NCBI GenBank assembly: GCA_017483235.1
Contig: JAFULE010000100.1
Span: 1-5,115 of the forward strand
Length of the DNA: 5,115 nucleotides
Direction: 5' to 3'
From: Faecalibacterium sp.
Lineage (GTDB): Bacteria; Bacillota; Clostridia; Oscillospirales; Ruminococcaceae
Shown here: positions 3,559 through 5,115 of the stretch, in pieces
How the letters are laid out: every line of letters starts with the position of its first letter
How positions within the stretch are numbered: the stretch's first letter is position 1
Notes under the pieces: model-generated
The model's input: the letters and a program-made list of their open reading frames with translations, nothing else
Database searches by the model: none
What the model was told of the DNA's origin: nothing
Made by a program: the position numbers and the translations under genes

Positions 3559-4953
3559 TTGGAACGTGAAAGCTTTGGAAGCCGGCTGGGGTTCATTCTG
3601 CTCAGCGCAGGCTGTGCCATTGGCATTGGCAATGTGTGGAAATTCCCCTATCTGGCGGGCAGCATGGGCGGCGGCGCCTTTGTGCTGCTGTATCTGATTT
3701 TTCTGGTGGTGCTGGGCATTCCCCTGATGACCATGGAGTTTGCAGTAGGCCGCGCCAGCCGCAAAAGCGGCGTAAACGCCTTTCAGCAGCTGCAGAAGCC
3801 GGGCCAGAAGTGGCACATCAACGGTGTGCTGGGTTTGGCCGGCTGCTACATCATGCTGATGATGTACACCGTGGTGGGCGGCTGGATGCTGCACTACTGC
3901 TGGCTGTTTGCCAGCGGCCAGCTTGCCGGGCTGGATGCTGCAGGCGTTGGCGGTATGTTTGACGGCATGCTGGCCAGCACCCCGGTGCAGCTGTTCTGGG
4001 CAGCGGTTACAGTGGTGTTTGCCTTTGTTGCCTGCTGGCTGGGCCTGCAGAACGGTGTGGAAACCATCAGCAAATGGATGATGCTGATCCTGCTGGGCCT
4101 GATCGTGGTGCTGGCGGGTTATGCCATGACTCTGGACGGCGCAGGCGCGGGCCTTGCTTTCTATCTGGTGCCCAGCATGGAAAAGGTAAACGCCGCCGGC
4201 GGCCTTGCCAGCGTGGCCACCGCCGCCATGAACCAGTGCTTCTTCAGCCTGTCCATCGGCATTGGCGCCATGACCATCTTTGGCAGCTATCAGGACAAAA
4301 AGCGGGCACTGGGCGGCGAAGCCATCCGCATCGGCCTGCTGGACACCTTTGTGGCTATTTCGGCCGGGTTGATCATCTTCCCCTCCTGCTTTACCTACGG
4401 GGTACAGCCCGACGCCGGCCCCCGGCTGGTGTTCCTGACCCTGCCCAATGTATTCAACGCCATGCCCGGCGGCCGGGTGTGGGGCGCACTGTTCTTTTTG
4501 TTCATGGCCTTCGCTGCCCTGACCACCATTCTGGCCGTATTCGAAAATCTGGTGGCCAGCTGCATGGAGCTGTTTGGCTGGCAGCGCCAAAAGTCGGCCC
4601 TGATCAACCTTGTGATCGTTGCCGTTTCCAGCCTGCCCTGCATTCTGGGCTTTAGCGCCTGGACCGGCTTTACCCCCTTTGGCCCGGGCACCGGCGTGAT
4701 GGATCTGGAAGACTTTATTGTCAACAACCTGCTGCTGCCCATCGGCTGTTTGCTGTACGTGCTGTTCTGCACCCACAAAAAAGGCTGGGGCTTTGACAAC
4801 TATCTGGAAGAAACCAACACCGGCGCAGGCTTCAAGATCCCCCGTGCTGTGCAGCTGTGGCTGAGCTACGGCGTACCGGTGCTGATCCTGATTTTGCTGC
4901 TGAGCGGCCTGTGGGATAAGGCCAAAGCCGTGATGGCCATGTTTGCCGCGTAA
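3559..4953 (+). CDS. Sodium:neurotransmitter symporter (NSS/SNF) family amino acid transporter
   Basis: A 464-residue inner-membrane transporter of the LeuT fold that should import an amino acid with Na+. Helix 1 has the family signature LGFILLSAGCAIGIGNVWKFPY (10-31), followed by GGGAF (37-41) and GIPLMTMEFAVGR (53-65). Helix 6 has NQCFFSLSIGIG (225-236) and helix 8 FAALTTILAVFEN (318-330). By comparison with LeuT and MhsT, sodium site 1 would be A20, N25, S230 and D262, and site 2 G18, I21, A319, T322 and T323. This set is close to MhsT, which carries hydrophobic amino acids. Three departures from common NSS motifs are noted under findings: K28, L176 and A266. About 11 helices are seen, the last at about 431-451, as is usual for bacterial members. 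Numbering assumes the TTG start at 3559; an ATG at 3544 would add five residues with no ribosome binding site. It is second in a likely operon with the C26 hydrolase. Confidence 0.93.
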   Translation: MERESFGSRLGFILLSAGCAIGIGNVWKFPYLAGSMGGGAFVLLYLIFLVVLGIPLMTMEFAVGRASRKSGVNAFQQLQKPGQKWHINGVLGLAGCYIMLMMYTVVGGWMLHYCWLFASGQLAGLDAAGVGGMFDGMLASTPVQLFWAAVTVVFAFVACWLGLQNGVETISKWMMLILLGLIVVLAGYAMTLDGAGAGLAFYLVPSMEKVNAAGGLASVATAAMNQCFFSLSIGIGAMTIFGSYQDKKRALGGEAIRIGLLDTFVAISAGLIIFPSCFTYGVQPDAGPRLVFLTLPNVFNAMPGGRVWGALFFLFMAFAALTTILAVFENLVASCMELFGWQRQKSALINLVIVAVSSLPCILGFSAWTGFTPFGPGTGVMDLEDFIVNNLLLPIGCLLYVLFCTHKKGWGFDNYLEETNTGAGFKIPRAVQLWLSYGVPVLILILLLSGLWDKAKAVMAMFAA

Positions 4954-4968
4954 ACTTTGTATCGATCC

Positions 4969-5001
4969 GCCCCGCTGCCGTTTGAGCAGCGGGGCATTTT
5001 T
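4969..5001 (+). terminator. Intrinsic terminator after the symporter gene
   Basis: GCCCCGCTGC (4969-4978) pairs perfectly over 10 bp with GCAGCGGGGC (4986-4995) around a 7-nt loop, followed by ATTTTT (4996-5001). It begins 16 bases past the symporter stop and would end the C26-symporter transcript. The left arm repeats the 11 bases GCCCCGCTGCC found in the terminator at 789-826. Confidence 0.9.
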
Positions 5002-5011
5002 GTATGACGAA

Positions 5012-5034
5012 AACCACTCGCTAGGCGAGTGGTT
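5012..5034. repeat. Perfect 10-bp inverted repeat with 3-nt loop
   Basis: AACCACTCGC (5012-5021) pairs with GCGAGTGGTT (5025-5034) around TAG. It is not a good plus-strand terminator, because CAAAAG follows. On the minus strand it is followed by TTCG after GGTT, so termination would be weak. A compact hairpin at this point fits the subterminal hairpin of an IS200/IS605-type element. Confidence 0.75.
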
Positions 5035-5115
5035 CAAAAGAAGACTTCTGTCGATGATGCGGACAAAAAAACTCCCTTTGTGTAAACTAAGAGTGCGGTC
5101 TGCCAACTGCACAAA
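5012..5115 (+). mobile_element. Possible left end of an IS200/IS605-type insertion sequence (partial, off right edge)
   Basis: Right after the symporter terminator the sequence changes character: a perfect short hairpin (5012-5034), then an AT-richer non-coding leader. This leader holds CGGACA (5060-5065) and TAAACT (5083-5088) at 17-nt spacing, which could be a weak transposase promoter. IS200/IS605 elements have such a subterminal hairpin and a short leader before tnpA. The segment also resembles, from memory, leaders of IS200-like elements in gut Bacillota. No transposase codons are visible before the window ends, so this is an inference. An ordinary intergenic region is the alternative. 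Confidence 0.38.

Noticed and set aside
5012..5034. Hairpin read as a second symporter terminator
   Set aside because: On the plus strand it is followed by CAAAAGAAG with no T-tract, and a complete terminator already ends at 5001.
3313..5112. 599-codon open frame on the minus strand opposite the symporter and part of the C26 gene
   Set aside because: It is antisense to two clearly conserved genes and its product is rich in His, Gln and Ala in the way expected from reversed GC-rich codons. It shows no family motif or credible ribosome binding site.
1..5115. CRISPR array, tRNA, rRNA or defence system
   Set aside because: No regularly spaced direct repeats, no cloverleaf-type sequence and no defence-related protein motif were seen on either strand.

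Overview
The window looks like chromosomal DNA of a GC-rich gut Bacillota, most likely an Oscillospiraceae/Ruminococcaceae member of the Faecalibacterium-Gemmiger-Subdoligranulum type. That placement is an inference from codon choice (CTG, GCC, CAG, GGC dominate), Gram-positive style ribosome binding sites and promoters, and protein families common in that group. No marker gene here fixes the genus.

Layout, left to right: (1) positions 1-9 hold the first three codons of a minus-strand gene that runs off the left edge, preceded by a perfect AGGAGG. (2) A 286-bp divergent intergenic region holds a bidirectional terminator-like hairpin and a promoter. (3) A GNAT acetyltransferase gene (296-781, +) follows. 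(4) It converges on azlC-azlD (825-1843, -), a branched-chain amino acid exporter pair with a 4-bp ATGA overlap; one hairpin between the two convergent units can terminate both. (5) azlC is divergent from a FlK-like hotdog thioesterase gene (1950-2336, +), and the two appear to be driven by back-to-back promoters that share one -35 element. (6) A 52-codon minus-strand gene (2318-2476) overlaps the 3' end of the thioesterase gene; the first good plus-strand terminator (2504-2544) lies beyond it. (7) A glutamine-amidotransferase-like peptidase C26 gene (2765-3502, +) is followed 56 bp later by a sodium:neurotransmitter-type amino acid symporter gene (3559-4953, +), probably as one operon ending at a strong terminator (4969-5001). 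(8) The last 104 bases start with a perfect 10-bp hairpin and look like the non-coding left end of an IS200/IS605-type element whose transposase would lie outside the window.

The theme is amino acid handling: an exporter pair (AzlCD), a Na+-coupled importer (NSS) and a gamma-glutamyl hydrolase (C26). I see no defence system, CRISPR array, rRNA or tRNA. The most interesting points are the shared -35 divergent promoter, the small gene nested antisense in the thioesterase 3' region, the departures from family motifs in the symporter, the thioesterase with a FlK-type triad but no FlK phenylalanine gate, and the transposon-like right edge. None of these amounts to an undescribed multi-gene system.
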